A program made the translations under genes and the position numbers. DNA of 64,000 nt from Ferdinandcohnia sp036965045 (lineage in GTDB: Bacteria; Bacillota; Bacilli; Bacillales; Bacillaceae_L). Of this stretch, positions 7,441 through 15,999 are shown one piece after another. The stretch lies in the NCBI RefSeq assembly GCF_036965045.1, contig NZ_JBALOV010000029.1, positions 1 to 64,000 on the forward strand, in the 5' to 3' direction. Numbering within the stretch: the stretch's first letter is position 1; every line of letters starts with the position of its first letter. The notes under the pieces were generated by a model. That model made no database searches and was not told the origin of the DNA. It saw only the letters and a list, made by a program, of their open reading frames with translations.

Positions 7441-8394
7441 ATGACTTTTAAAAAGAACTTTGCATGGCTATCTATTATTCTATTGGTCGTTATAGCGGTC
7501 GTTCTCATAGCATTTAAGCCATGGGAAAACAACAAAAAACTATTAAATTATACAGGAGAAATGGAACCAAGACTTGGTTACGTCGAAATGCAGGTTTCGG
7601 ATTTAGATAATTCTTTACAGTTTTACCAAGAAATCATTGGTTTCAAATTGTTAAAAAAGAACGGAAATAGTGCCAAATTAACGACTGATGGAACAACCCC
7701 GATTCTAACATTAATCGAAGAAAGTTCTTTTGTGGAAAGGCCTTTTGGAACGACAGGCTTGTTTCATTTTGCAATATTAGTACCTAACCGAGAAGATTTG
7801 GCTTTAATCTTAAAACATCTAATCGATATACAGTACCCGATCCAAGGGGTTTCTGATCATCAATATAGCGAGGCAATTTACCTTGCAGACCCTGATCAGA
7901 ATGGGATCGAAATTTATGTTGATAGAGACCCGAATCTTTGGCTTGAGGACGAAGCTGGTGGATACGCTGGTGGTACGTACCAACTTGATGTCAAAGATTT
8001 AATATCTGAAATGAACGGTAAGGAATGGGATGGTTTAGCAACTGATACAAGATTAGGACATATGCACTTACAAGTATCCAACATTGAGGAAGCAGAAAAA
8101 TTTTATGTGGATGCACTCGGATTTAATGTAGTGGCAAGAGATACCCAGATGTTATTCGTTTCGAAAGATGATTACCACCATCACATCGGAATGAATACAT
8201 GGGCTGGTGTAGGATTGCCAAAGCCTCCTGAAAATGCTCTTGGATTGCGTTTTTATACGACACATTTTACTAAAGAGGAATACACTCAAGCAAAATCGCA
8301 ACTTACGAAATTAGGATTCTCATTTTCCGAAGATAATAATGTCATTACCACAGAGGATCCGTCAGGAAATCAACTAAAGATTATTTTGAAGTAG
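7441..8394 (+). CDS. membrane-anchored two-domain VOC protein, extradiol dioxygenase-like
   Basis: 317-aa protein. Residues 6-28 form a hydrophobic N-terminal anchor, followed by two vicinal-oxygen-chelate domains (about 45-175 and 200-317). The second half resembles catechol-2,3-dioxygenase CatE: GHMHLQVSN and YHHHIGMN carry the expected metal-binding histidines, and a glutamate follows near the end. Cytosolic CatE relatives begin at the first VOC domain, so the membrane anchor is unusual and would place the domains outside the cell. The ATG at 7441 has AGGGA 5 bp upstream; the longer frame starts inside a repeat. The substrate is unknown. Confidence 0.8.
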   Translation: MTFKKNFAWLSIILLVVIAVVLIAFKPWENNKKLLNYTGEMEPRLGYVEMQVSDLDNSLQFYQEIIGFKLLKKNGNSAKLTTDGTTPILTLIEESSFVERPFGTTGLFHFAILVPNREDLALILKHLIDIQYPIQGVSDHQYSEAIYLADPDQNGIEIYVDRDPNLWLEDEAGGYAGGTYQLDVKDLISEMNGKEWDGLATDTRLGHMHLQVSNIEEAEKFYVDALGFNVVARDTQMLFVSKDDYHHHIGMNTWAGVGLPKPPENALGLRFYTTHFTKEEYTQAKSQLTKLGFSFSEDNNVITTEDPSGNQLKIILK

Positions 8395-8410
8395 TGATTG
8401 TTTAAATAAT

Positions 8411-8443
8411 ATGCTTGGAGCCAACTCGCCCCAAGCATTTTTT
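8411..8443. terminator. terminator between convergent genes
   Basis: ATGCTTGG/CCAAGCAT stem with a 12-nt loop, followed by TTTTTT on the plus strand. It lies between the VOC gene and the convergent SDR gene. Confidence 0.85.
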
Positions 8444-8449
8444 CATCTA

Positions 8450-9208
8450 TCAATAGGCTGTCCAACCTGCATCTCCAGTAATGACTGTTCCATTTACGAA
8501 GCTTGCATCTTCTGATGCAAGGAATAATGCAATCTTGGCGATTTCTTCTGGTTTTCCATTTCGTGGATTAAGGGCTAAGCCTGACATGATACGGCCCATT
8601 CCAAAATCACTTCGGCCTGTCATGGATGCAGAAATGTTTGTTTCAACGCCTCCTGGCGCAATCGCGTTACAGCGAATACCATTTTGCGCATACATAAATC
8701 CCGTATTTTTTGTGAAACCTACCACCGCATGCTTAGATGCTGTATATGCAGCACCCGCTCTCGCACCTTGGAGTCCGCCTGCTGATGCTATGTTGATAAT
8801 CACTCCAGCTTTTTTGTCTAAAAAGATTGGCAATACCTTACGTGTTGCACGCATTACACTTGTTGTATTAACTGCAAAAATACGTTCCCAGTTTTGATCA
8901 GTAATTTCACCCGCTGGTTCAAAGTTGTCCATAATTCCAGCATTATTTACTAAAATATCTACAGTTCCGTAAGTAGTAACAGTTGTATTAATCAAGTTTT
9001 GAATGTCTTCTTCTTTGGCCACATTTGTCATAACTGCGATAGCGTCTCCACCATTCGCCTTAATTTCTTCGGCCGTTGCTTTTGCTGCGTCGATATTGAT
9101 ATCAGAAACGACTACCTTTGAGCCTTCATTTGCGAAAAGAATAGCGATTTCTTTTCCCATACCTGAAGCAGCCCCAGTAACAACAGCTACTTTATTTTCA
9201 AGTCTCAT
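8450..9208 (-). CDS. short-chain dehydrogenase/reductase (SDR)
   Basis: 252-aa classical SDR. The cofactor motif TGAASGMG (near residues 12-19), NNAG (near 88-91), and the catalytic YTASK with its upstream serine (near 155-160) are all present. It resembles glucose-1-dehydrogenase/3-ketoacyl reductase-type enzymes, but the substrate is not predictable. The ATG at 9208 is chosen because GGAGG lies 7 bp upstream; the longer frame runs into the promoter. It is divergent from a TetR gene, with shared operator-like repeats between them. Confidence 0.88.
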   Translation of the reverse strand: MRLENKVAVVTGAASGMGKEIAILFANEGSKVVVSDINIDAAKATAEEIKANGGDAIAVMTNVAKEEDIQNLINTTVTTYGTVDILVNNAGIMDNFEPAGEITDQNWERIFAVNTTSVMRATRKVLPIFLDKKAGVIINIASAGGLQGARAGAAYTASKHAVVGFTKNTGFMYAQNGIRCNAIAPGGVETNISASMTGRSDFGMGRIMSGLALNPRNGKPEEIAKIALFLASEDASFVNGTVITGDAGWTAY

Positions 9209-9244
9209 GTTCATTCCTCCAATTATTGATTGAATACATTTTAA

Positions 9245-9340
9245 TAAACAGTTGTTTACTAATAAGCAACTAACTTTAGTATAATAAGTTTGATAGAGCG
9301 TTTTCAATCAGCAAAAACGAGTTTAAATGTTTGCTAAACA
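9245..9340. promoter_or_regulatory. SDR/TetR intergenic operator-like repeats
   Basis: Two short palindromes built from the same half site: TAAACA-GT-TGTTTA (9245-9258) and TGTTT-GCT-AAACA (9328-9340); a further AACAAACA follows near 9376. A minus-strand promoter (TTGAAA near 9301, TATACT near 9277-9282) lies between them. This layout fits autoregulated repression by the TetR protein. Confidence 0.5.
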
Positions 9341-9396
9341 ACAAAATTATACCTAATTGTTCAATATATTTATTTAACAAACATTGGAGGAAACGT

Positions 9397-10005
9397 ATGT
9401 CTACTAATAATGACTTTCTTGACAGACGAATTATAAAGTCAAAAAGAGCAATGAAGGAAGCGATTCTGGCTTTAATGAATGAAAAGGATTTTAAGGAGAT
9501 CTCTGTTTCTGATATTGTACGCGTAGCAGACCTTAATCGTGGTACATTTTATAAGCATTATCAATATAAAGAGGACATTCTTCATGAGTTCATGGAAGAA
9601 GTAATCACTGACTTGATTGAATCCTACCGTGAACCATACAAAGATGTAGAAATATTGGAAATAAAAAAGCTGTCGACCTCAGCCGTGAAAATATTTGACC
9701 ATGTTTATAAATATGCAAGTTTTTATTCACATATCGTCAAAACTAGCACATTAACAGGTTTTCAAAATAAGTTTTGTACGGTATTGAAGGATCTCGTTCT
9801 ATCAGATTTACACAACACACTTACTGATCCCAAAATAGATAGAGAAATTCATGCCAATTATCAAGCATATGCAATCCTAGGAATGGTCACCGAATGGATC
9901 AATGGAGGTTTTAAATACAGCCCCCATTTCATGGCCGAACAACTCCTCAATATTATCAAATATAATCGAGCCGATTCTGTGGTAAAACCAATGATTAATA
10001 AATAA
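9397..10005 (+). CDS. TetR/AcrR family transcriptional regulator
   Basis: 202-aa regulator. The N-terminal HTH (about residues 15-60) ends with the recognition-helix sequence DLNRGTFYKHYQYKEDI. The C-terminal half resembles the ligand-binding domain of YdgC-type TetR proteins. The ATG at 9397 has GGAGG 7 bp upstream; the long open frame begins 66 bp earlier in the operator region. It is divergent from the SDR gene, so it probably represses that gene and itself. The ligand is unknown. Confidence 0.85.
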   Translation: MSTNNDFLDRRIIKSKRAMKEAILALMNEKDFKEISVSDIVRVADLNRGTFYKHYQYKEDILHEFMEEVITDLIESYREPYKDVEILEIKKLSTSAVKIFDHVYKYASFYSHIVKTSTLTGFQNKFCTVLKDLVLSDLHNTLTDPKIDREIHANYQAYAILGMVTEWINGGFKYSPHFMAEQLLNIIKYNRADSVVKPMINK

Positions 10006-10006
10006 C

Positions 10007-10049
10007 TGGGACAAAGGGACAGGTTCAATGTACCTGTCCCCATGTCCCA
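10007..10049. repeat. GGGACAGGT-family repeat, copy 5 (best copy)
   Basis: TGGGACA..GGGACAGGT - TCAATGT - ACCTGTCCC..TGTCCCA. The 9-bp core arms (10016-10024, 10032-10040) are perfect, flanked by outer GGGACA/TGTCCC arms. It lies between two convergent genes, where it could double as a terminator-like hairpin. Confidence 0.8.
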
Positions 10050-10052
10050 CAA

Positions 10053-10847
10053 TTATCCCCAATGGACTGGTCTTGTTAAGTAGTGTGGTATTCTTGTATG
10101 TTTATTTCCCTTTGCAGAGTTTATTTGAGCTTGTGTAAGAAATAGCGCATCTTCTAAGTTGGCATTGTGGAGTTCTGCATCTCTAAGGTCAGCTCCAATA
10201 AAATCTGCTTTTCTTAAATCCGCTTTGCTCAAATTTGCTGCTATCATTAGTGTTCCTCGAAAACTAGCCCCTTGTAAATCTTTACCGTTTAGATTTACTC
10301 CAACATAATCAAGGCGTCTCTTTTCTTTTTTAGTTACATTCTTACGATATGCTTCACTTGTTTTCTGTAATAAAACATTTACCCTTCCTCGATGTGCAGA
10401 AATGTCTAACCCTAAAATTTCGTTAGGCTCTTTTTCTGTTAAATTTACTGTTTCTTTATACATGTTTTGAAGACATGAATGAAAAGATTGTGTTTCCTTC
10501 AGACTAAGAGCCTGATGTAGATACCAAAGCATTTCATGAAGTTGTTGAACAAGTGGAAACACCTCAAACATTTCCCTGGCATTCTCTGGCATTTCTCTCC
10601 AATCACAGCCATGATAGATATTCTGGGATACTTGTTGCCCAGCACCAAAACACTCATATGAAACACATCCACGAAACCCTTTTTCCCTCAATTGATTGTG
10701 TATCTTACAACGATTATCCGAACATAAATTTTGGCACGGTTTTCCACCATTTTTATCAAATGGAAAATCTGCTGATTTAGCAAAAGGTAATGCGACACAA
10801 CATAACCCGAAACAATTTTTACAATCTGATTTTAAATAATCAATCAT
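10053..10847 (-). CDS. cysteine-rich domain fused to pentapeptide repeats
   Basis: 264-aa protein of two parts. The N-terminus has CKNCFGLCC (residues 9-17), the C-x2-C-x3-CC arrangement of YkgJ-like metal-binding proteins, followed by further cysteines up to residue 70. The C-terminus (about 178-245) is a run of pentapeptide repeats of the A(D/N)LxX type (for example ANLSKADLRKADFIGADL), which fold into a right-handed quadrilateral helix. There is no signal peptide. The function is unknown; the cysteine cluster suggests bound metal or an Fe-S cluster. Its 3' end abuts a palindromic repeat. Confidence 0.75.
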   Translation of the reverse strand: MIDYLKSDCKNCFGLCCVALPFAKSADFPFDKNGGKPCQNLCSDNRCKIHNQLREKGFRGCVSYECFGAGQQVSQNIYHGCDWREMPENAREMFEVFPLVQQLHEMLWYLHQALSLKETQSFHSCLQNMYKETVNLTEKEPNEILGLDISAHRGRVNVLLQKTSEAYRKNVTKKEKRRLDYVGVNLNGKDLQGASFRGTLMIAANLSKADLRKADFIGADLRDAELHNANLEDALFLTQAQINSAKGNKHTRIPHYLTRPVHWG

Positions 10848-10909
10848 TCTATTACCCTTCCATGCTTTTTAAGGATTTAGTTCGATTATAAATGAAGTTA
10901 GATAAAAAT

Positions 10910-10950
10910 GACAGGTTCATTGTACCTGTTTGGTACGAAAAACCTGTCCC
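10910..10950. repeat. GGGACAGGT-family repeat, copy 6
   Basis: ACAGGT-TCATTGT-ACCTGT (10911-10929) followed by AACCTGTCCC (10941-10950). It lies between the pentapeptide gene promoter region and the 3' end of the YcdB-like gene. No further copies were noticed after this point. Confidence 0.65.
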
Positions 10951-10957
10951 TATCCCA

Positions 10958-12439
10958 CTAATTCATAAACATTGCATCTCCTACATCAACGTACATTGCC
11001 TTTCCGTTGACAGCGTCGATTGCTCTTACACTTCCAATTGTTTTAGGAAAATCTGGAACATAAGCAAGTGTGTAAATAGATGTCCCTTCTTCATCGTATT
11101 CGCGAGTGAAAAACAGCTCCATTTTCACACATTGTTTATAGATTTCTTTTGCTTCCTTGACTGAGATTATCGGTTTAGTTGGTAATTTGCCATACAGGTC
11201 TTGCGGCGGAACGTCCAAGTTCATATGTGTTATTTTCCCAGTATACTTCCCTACTGAAAGGAGTGACACATGCTGATCAACGCGAATCTTTTTATGGTGC
11301 AAATGGAAATAAAATGTGTAGCTATCTTCGTGTTCTACATATTCTTCGTCCCATTCATCCTCATCGTTTTCGTCTTCATCCATTTCTTCATCAATGAATT
11401 CCTCATCTCCAACATCTTCTTCATCTAGTTCTTCCATATCGTCATTATCATAATCAAGAACCTCTAACCGAAACCTTTCATGCGTATCAGGAAAGAGCTT
11501 GAACATTACTTCCAACGCCCGCTCCTTCGCAACTTCCAATCCTATTTCCTCTCCATTATTTTCATTTTCATCTCCATTTAAAACTTGTAGAATCAAATTC
11601 GTTTTTTCATCAAAACAAAGCTTTATTACATGATCATCAGTCTCATCTAAATCAAAGGAATATTCGTTCCCATTCTCAAGCGTAGACCAAATTTCAATAC
11701 GCCGACCTTCCTCTATTCGCTTATCCAAGAGCTTGTATTCGCCCGTTAAACCAACTAATTCATACAAGGATTGACCCGGAATATCCCTCTTTTGGATTGC
11801 CGCTTCAAGGTCATGTCCTTCAAGAATACTTGTCGTGTCAGAGCCATCAACCGGAATATCCATTACTTGTTCAATCACGTTATAAGCCAGATGGTATTGG
11901 TTATCACCATTTTTATACACTTCTTGATCAAATTTCTGGATAATCACCTCAAAGTTCAGCCCATTAATGTATGTTGCTAAAGCTTCTTCTTCCGAAACAA
12001 CAATATCTGAATAATGTACCTCGTAATCTTCATCTGCACAATAAAAACTTGTGATTTGGCCTGAAGTCGAAATTGAAATCGTAAACCCTGTACTATGTAA
12101 AAATACCCCGTATTTCTCATCTCTTTTTTCATAAGTGACCATATATGTATTATCTAAATCTAGTATTCCTGATAGTTCAAATTCTTTTTGTTCTGGATAA
12201 AAAGTATCAACGAATTTTTGTGCAATTGCACTCATTTGATCTTTTGAAAATTTTCCTTCTGACTCATCGTCCATTAATGAAAAACTAATTAATTCTCCTT
12301 TTTCATTCAGGGAGTAACTCCCAATTAGCTCATCTGTTCCAATTTCAATGATGTCAAAGTACCCTTCATCAAACTCCGAAGCTTTTTCATATGATTTTAC
12401 TGGTAAAAAAGGCTGCAACTTCTCTATGATTTTGCTCAT
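10958..12439 (-). CDS. YcdB/YcdC-domain protein with acidic insert
   Basis: 493-aa protein resembling the YcdB/YcdC (PepSY-like) repeat family. Two related alpha/beta regions flank a very acidic segment rich in Glu and Asp (about residues 340-390). No signal peptide is evident, unlike many PepSY-like proteins, so a cytosolic location is likely. The start is the second of two adjacent ATGs, 6 bp after GGAGG. The biochemical role of this family is not established. The acidic stretch might bind cations or a basic partner, which is inference only. Confidence 0.6.
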   Translation of the reverse strand: MSKIIEKLQPFLPVKSYEKASEFDEGYFDIIEIGTDELIGSYSLNEKGELISFSLMDDESEGKFSKDQMSAIAQKFVDTFYPEQKEFELSGILDLDNTYMVTYEKRDEKYGVFLHSTGFTISISTSGQITSFYCADEDYEVHYSDIVVSEEEALATYINGLNFEVIIQKFDQEVYKNGDNQYHLAYNVIEQVMDIPVDGSDTTSILEGHDLEAAIQKRDIPGQSLYELVGLTGEYKLLDKRIEEGRRIEIWSTLENGNEYSFDLDETDDHVIKLCFDEKTNLILQVLNGDENENNGEEIGLEVAKERALEVMFKLFPDTHERFRLEVLDYDNDDMEELDEEDVGDEEFIDEEMDEDENDEDEWDEEYVEHEDSYTFYFHLHHKKIRVDQHVSLLSVGKYTGKITHMNLDVPPQDLYGKLPTKPIISVKEAKEIYKQCVKMELFFTREYDEEGTSIYTLAYVPDFPKTIGSVRAIDAVNGKAMYVDVGDAMFMN

Positions 12440-12677
12440 CATATTCCTCCGTAAATTTTCATTATATTGGTATTTTAGCATGTTGATAGTCTTTTAAAAT
12501 ATGTATTTTGTATATATATATTCAGTCTGCGTCTGCCAGAAGTAATCATTTTAATTTATTAAGCTTCATGCGTATTACGAAAAGGCCTTTTACCCCAGAG
12601 TTGGATAGAAGGCGTATTCTTAGTAATGTTATGTATTGAACCTTGTTAGGATCGATGCATTTTTTTGCTTTTTGTCA

Positions 12678-13265
12678 TTATTTATTGTGTAAACTCCACT
12701 TTCTCGTTCTTTCCAAAATAAGAAATACGTCAGTTATCCATTTTGCAATCAGGGCGACAGCTACATAAAACCAGAATAACATTAAAAAGTTCTCTCTTCC
12801 TCCGAAGCGAAATAGACCCATCCCCAGCATAAGAGGTTTAACAAAAAAAGCAAAAACAACGCATATTATCAATATCCACAAATAATAATTTTTTCCTTTG
12901 TTGAGGGTGTATTGGTACATAAGAATAAAAGCTACAGGCACAAACGATGAATCAAGACTAATATTGGCTGGAAGTGCCGGAAGTAGCTTATAAGGATAAG
13001 TCCATAATCCCCTTGAAACTCCAAATGCATCGCTAATAGCAAAGAATACATGGACACTATATCCATAAAACCCTAAATGAAATAGTTTTCTTCGGTCAAT
13101 GAAAAGAATTAACAGAACGAGTGGAATCAAAAACATGGCAAAGACAACCCAAATCTGCCACGTATGAAAGTTCGAATAATCTTGCCAATAACTTATCCAT
13201 CTTTCACTTTGTTCAATCTCTATTTTTCTGATCGTTTCAAGACTATCTAATTGATCTTTTTTCAC
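12678..13265 (-). CDS. CBO0543-family membrane protein
   Basis: 195-aa membrane protein with about five hydrophobic segments after a charged N-terminal helix. The segment with LFHLGFYGYSVHVFFAISD and the following GLWTYPYKLLP is characteristic of the small CBO0543 family in Bacillus and Clostridium. No function is known. It starts at GTG with AGGAGG 7 bp upstream. It is a single gene upstream of the YcdB-like gene and separated from it by 238 bp in which I see no other gene. Confidence 0.75.
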   Translation of the reverse strand: MKKDQLDSLETIRKIEIEQSERWISYWQDYSNFHTWQIWVVFAMFLIPLVLLILFIDRRKLFHLGFYGYSVHVFFAISDAFGVSRGLWTYPYKLLPALPANISLDSSFVPVAFILMYQYTLNKGKNYYLWILIICVVFAFFVKPLMLGMGLFRFGGRENFLMLFWFYVAVALIAKWITDVFLILERTRKWSLHNK

Positions 13266-13402
13266 GTCATTTCCTCCTATTGATAGTATCAATATTATTT
13301 ATCTATCACTGGAAGTGTATTCTCCTTTTAGAATAGAAAATGACGTTTTATTATGTAGTAAAATGGCTCATATTTAAGCAAGCGGCATTCTCATTAAGAC
13401 AT

Positions 13403-13449
13403 AAAAAAACACACTCCCAAATATTCTTAATTACAACATTTGGAAGTGT
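13403..13449 (-). terminator. terminator after the methyltransferase-like gene
   Basis: A 12-bp stem with one mismatch (ACACTCCCAAAT/ATTTGGAAGTGT), followed on the minus strand by GTTTTTTTATG. Confidence 0.85.
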
Positions 13450-13470
13450 ATAAAGAGAACGTTCAAATTA

Positions 13471-14385
13471 TCATAAATAGCACAAAATTGATTTCTCAAT
13501 CCAATAGGAAAATTCAGTATTTGGACATGTTTTTTCATACTTTTTCATTTCTAAATACATGGCGATCCCATCTGAAACATCATGCCATAAATCCGTAAAC
13601 ACAAAATCATAGTTACCTTCAGGCATTTTTTCCCGTGCATATTCAAACCCATCTGCTTTAACGATCTTAATCTTTTGGGCATTATTGAATTGAGGTAAAA
13701 TGTATTGCGTGAATAAGTCAATTACATCTTGATTGCTATCAACAACCGTAACACTTTCGACATTTGTCTTTTCAGAAACCATATACGCATAATAACCAAG
13801 TCCGAGGCCATAAGTAAGCACATTACCGGAGGCCTTCTTAACTGCGTCTTTCATCGTTTCGATTTCATTCGGAGTAATCGTCATCCAGATACGGTCATTT
13901 TCGAGTACAGCTGGAAATGAAAATTCAGTTTCAAAAAAACCAATTTGGGGAATCATTCTTCCCTCTTTTGTTTGGATAATATCATCACAAACAAATCCCT
14001 CAAACGGTTTATATTTTTCATATTTTAATTCACTCTTCCCTATTTTTATCGTGGGAATCTTGATATTTTGATAATAGGGATTGGTCGAATATTCTTTTAC
14101 ATCAAGTCGATGAAACATATTATTAAAATAGTGGTTAAAAAAATCCTTATCATTTGGATTATCAAGAATATCTAATCCGAAGGCAGCAGCCAAAATGACA
14201 CCAAACGCATACTCGAATGAAACGCCACTGTTTGCAATCTCCTCGATTTCTTCCTGTTCAACAAAGTCAGGTGCATGATTTAAATAATTGCTTAGTAAAG
14301 CAAATACTTTGTAATTATCTTCTTTTAATTCGGTTTTTACACGATGCATATCCTCACCCGGCTTTTTATTTTTATCCATAACCAT
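13471..14385 (-). CDS. SAM-dependent methyltransferase/aminopropyltransferase-fold protein
   Basis: 304-aa protein. The C-terminal half is a Rossmann methyltransferase-type domain: VLTYGLGLGYYAY (about 188-200) is the glycine-rich SAM loop, VVDSN the acidic loop, and YDFVFTDLWHD (about 258-268) the fourth strand, as in spermidine synthase-like folds. The first 160 residues are not recognised. No substrate can be assigned. The start is uncertain: an internal ATG at 14349 has a GGGTGAGG-like site just upstream and is a good alternative. It is monocistronic with its own terminator. Confidence 0.65.
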   Translation of the reverse strand: MVMDKNKKPGEDMHRVKTELKEDNYKVFALLSNYLNHAPDFVEQEEIEEIANSGVSFEYAFGVILAAAFGLDILDNPNDKDFFNHYFNNMFHRLDVKEYSTNPYYQNIKIPTIKIGKSELKYEKYKPFEGFVCDDIIQTKEGRMIPQIGFFETEFSFPAVLENDRIWMTITPNEIETMKDAVKKASGNVLTYGLGLGYYAYMVSEKTNVESVTVVDSNQDVIDLFTQYILPQFNNAQKIKIVKADGFEYAREKMPEGNYDFVFTDLWHDVSDGIAMYLEMKKYEKTCPNTEFSYWIEKSILCYL

Positions 14386-14430
14386 TATTTAACCATAATC
14401 ATACAAATTCCTCTAATGATTTGTTACGTA

Positions 14431-14464
14431 AAAAAACTCCAAACGCTTGGATTTGGAGTTTTTT
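14431..14464. terminator. scoAB terminator
   Basis: A 13-bp perfect stem AAAAAACTCCAAA/TTTGGAGTTTTTT with an 8-nt loop. The symmetric A/T flanks make it active in both directions. It follows the scoB stop. Confidence 0.9.
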
Positions 14465-14474
14465 CATTATCATA

Positions 14475-15134
14475 TTAATAGGCCTCTAGCTTAACCTCAT
14501 CAGAAACCATTAATTCTGCTTCCGTTGATTTCACTACATCTTGAATACTATAGCCCTTTGCCACCTCAACTAATTTTAATCCTTCTTCAGAAACATCGAT
14601 CACAGCTCTGTCCGTAATAATTCGGTCCACTACTTTTTGACCGGTGAGTGGGAGAGTGCATGTTTTTAGGATTTTTGGTTGTCCGTGCTTATTCACATGC
14701 TCCATGATGACAATCGTCTTTTTTGCGCCATGGACTAAATCCATCGCACCACCCATGCCTTTGATCATCTTTCCTGGTATCATCCAGTTGGCCAAATCCC
14801 CATTCTCAGCTACTTCCATACCACCTAAAATGGCAATGTCGATATGACCTCCGCGAATCATCGCAAATGATTCAGCACTGCTAAAAAAGCTCGCACCTTG
14901 CATTGCTGTCACTGTTTCTTTTCCAGCATTGATCAAGTCTGGGTCTACCTCTTCTTTTGTCGGATATGGACCAATACCCAATAAACCATTTTCCGATTGT
15001 AAAACGACATGTTTGTTGTCAGAAATATAATTTGCCACCATCGTCGGCATACCGATTCCTAAATTCACATAATTTCCGTCTTGAATTTCCAGCTCTGCTC
15101 TTTGTGCAATCCGCACTCTCACGCTATTTGACAT
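14475..15134 (-). CDS. scoB: 3-oxoacid CoA-transferase subunit B
   Basis: 219-aa beta subunit of succinyl-CoA:3-ketoacid CoA-transferase, which moves CoA from succinyl-CoA to acetoacetate so that ketone bodies and fatty acid products can enter the TCA cycle. The catalytic glutamate lies in SENGLLGIGP (near residue 48). GIGMP near the N-terminus and the glycine-rich GKMIKGMGGAMDLV are conserved. It starts 13 bp after the scoA stop with AAGGGAGGG ahead of the ATG, so it is co-transcribed with scoA. Confidence 0.93.
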   Translation of the reverse strand: MSNSVRVRIAQRAELEIQDGNYVNLGIGMPTMVANYISDNKHVVLQSENGLLGIGPYPTKEEVDPDLINAGKETVTAMQGASFFSSAESFAMIRGGHIDIAILGGMEVAENGDLANWMIPGKMIKGMGGAMDLVHGAKKTIVIMEHVNKHGQPKILKTCTLPLTGQKVVDRIITDRAVIDVSEEGLKLVEVAKGYSIQDVVKSTEAELMVSDEVKLEAY

Positions 15135-15147
15135 CGTATTCCCTCCC

Positions 15148-15837
15148 TTAATCTCTAACCGTTAGACGCTCAATTCGTTTTTCCTGCTTACCTACAATAA
15201 GTCCTTGAACATAGATGCTTGGTGTGTGAATTTCATTAGGGTCGAGTTCACCAACTTCTACAATTTCCTCTACCTCTGCAATAGTGATTTTCCCGGAAGC
15301 TGCCATCATTGGATTAAAGTTTTGTGCTGTTTTTCGATAAACTAAATTACCTTGTTTATCTGCTTTCCATGCCCTTACCAAACTAAAATCAGCTGTTAAC
15401 CCTTCTTCTAGTAAATATTCTTTTCCGTTAAACTCTCTCGTTTCGCGTCCTTCGGCAATTGGAGTTCCCACTCCTGCCGGTGTATAGAACGCAGGAATCC
15501 CCGCTCCGCCTGCACGAATCTTCTCCGCTAATGATCCTTGTGGAACGAGTTGCACTTCTAATTCCCCGCTCAAAACCTGTCTTTCAAACTCCTTGTTTTC
15601 CCCCACATATGAAGAAATCATTTTTTTGATTTGTTTATTTTGCAAAAGGATCCCAAGTCCCCAATCATCTACCCCACAGTTATTCGAAATCACGGTTAAA
15701 TCCTTTACATTTGTCTTCCGAAGACCTTGAATCAGATTTTCTGGGATTCCAACGAGACCAAAGCCACCTACCATCAGGGTCATCCCATCTTTAATACCGC
15801 TTACAGCTTCCTCGAAGCTTGTATATATTGTTTTCAA
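15148..15837 (-). CDS. scoA: 3-oxoacid CoA-transferase subunit A
   Basis: 229-aa alpha subunit of the same CoA-transferase. GGFGLVGIPENLI near the N-terminus and the GGAGIPAFYTPAGVGT stretch (near 110-125) are the family signatures. The initiation codon is a TTG at 15837 with AGGAGGGG 8 bp upstream; upstream frame residues are not part of the protein. It is the first gene of the scoAB operon, divergent from a LysR-type gene that is the obvious candidate regulator. Confidence 0.93.
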   Translation of the reverse strand: MKTIYTSFEEAVSGIKDGMTLMVGGFGLVGIPENLIQGLRKTNVKDLTVISNNCGVDDWGLGILLQNKQIKKMISSYVGENKEFERQVLSGELEVQLVPQGSLAEKIRAGGAGIPAFYTPAGVGTPIAEGRETREFNGKEYLLEEGLTADFSLVRAWKADKQGNLVYRKTAQNFNPMMAASGKITIAEVEEIVEVGELDPNEIHTPSIYVQGLIVGKQEKRIERLTVRD

Positions 15838-15999
15838 TTCGTTTCCCCTCCTATAAAAATGAATAACGTTACATGTTTCCTCTATTATATTTCGCAATTT
15901 TCAATATCTTCTTACTAAAATTTTACAACAAACCTATTTATCCGTAAAATGAATAATAAGAATAAACTTTATTTTGAAATGGAATATAAGGAGGCTTCA

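Noticed and set aside
9861..10062. Two minus-strand frames antisense to the TetR gene end
   Set aside because: They begin in or next to the GGGACAGGT repeat and lie antisense to a well-supported gene; no ribosome binding site.
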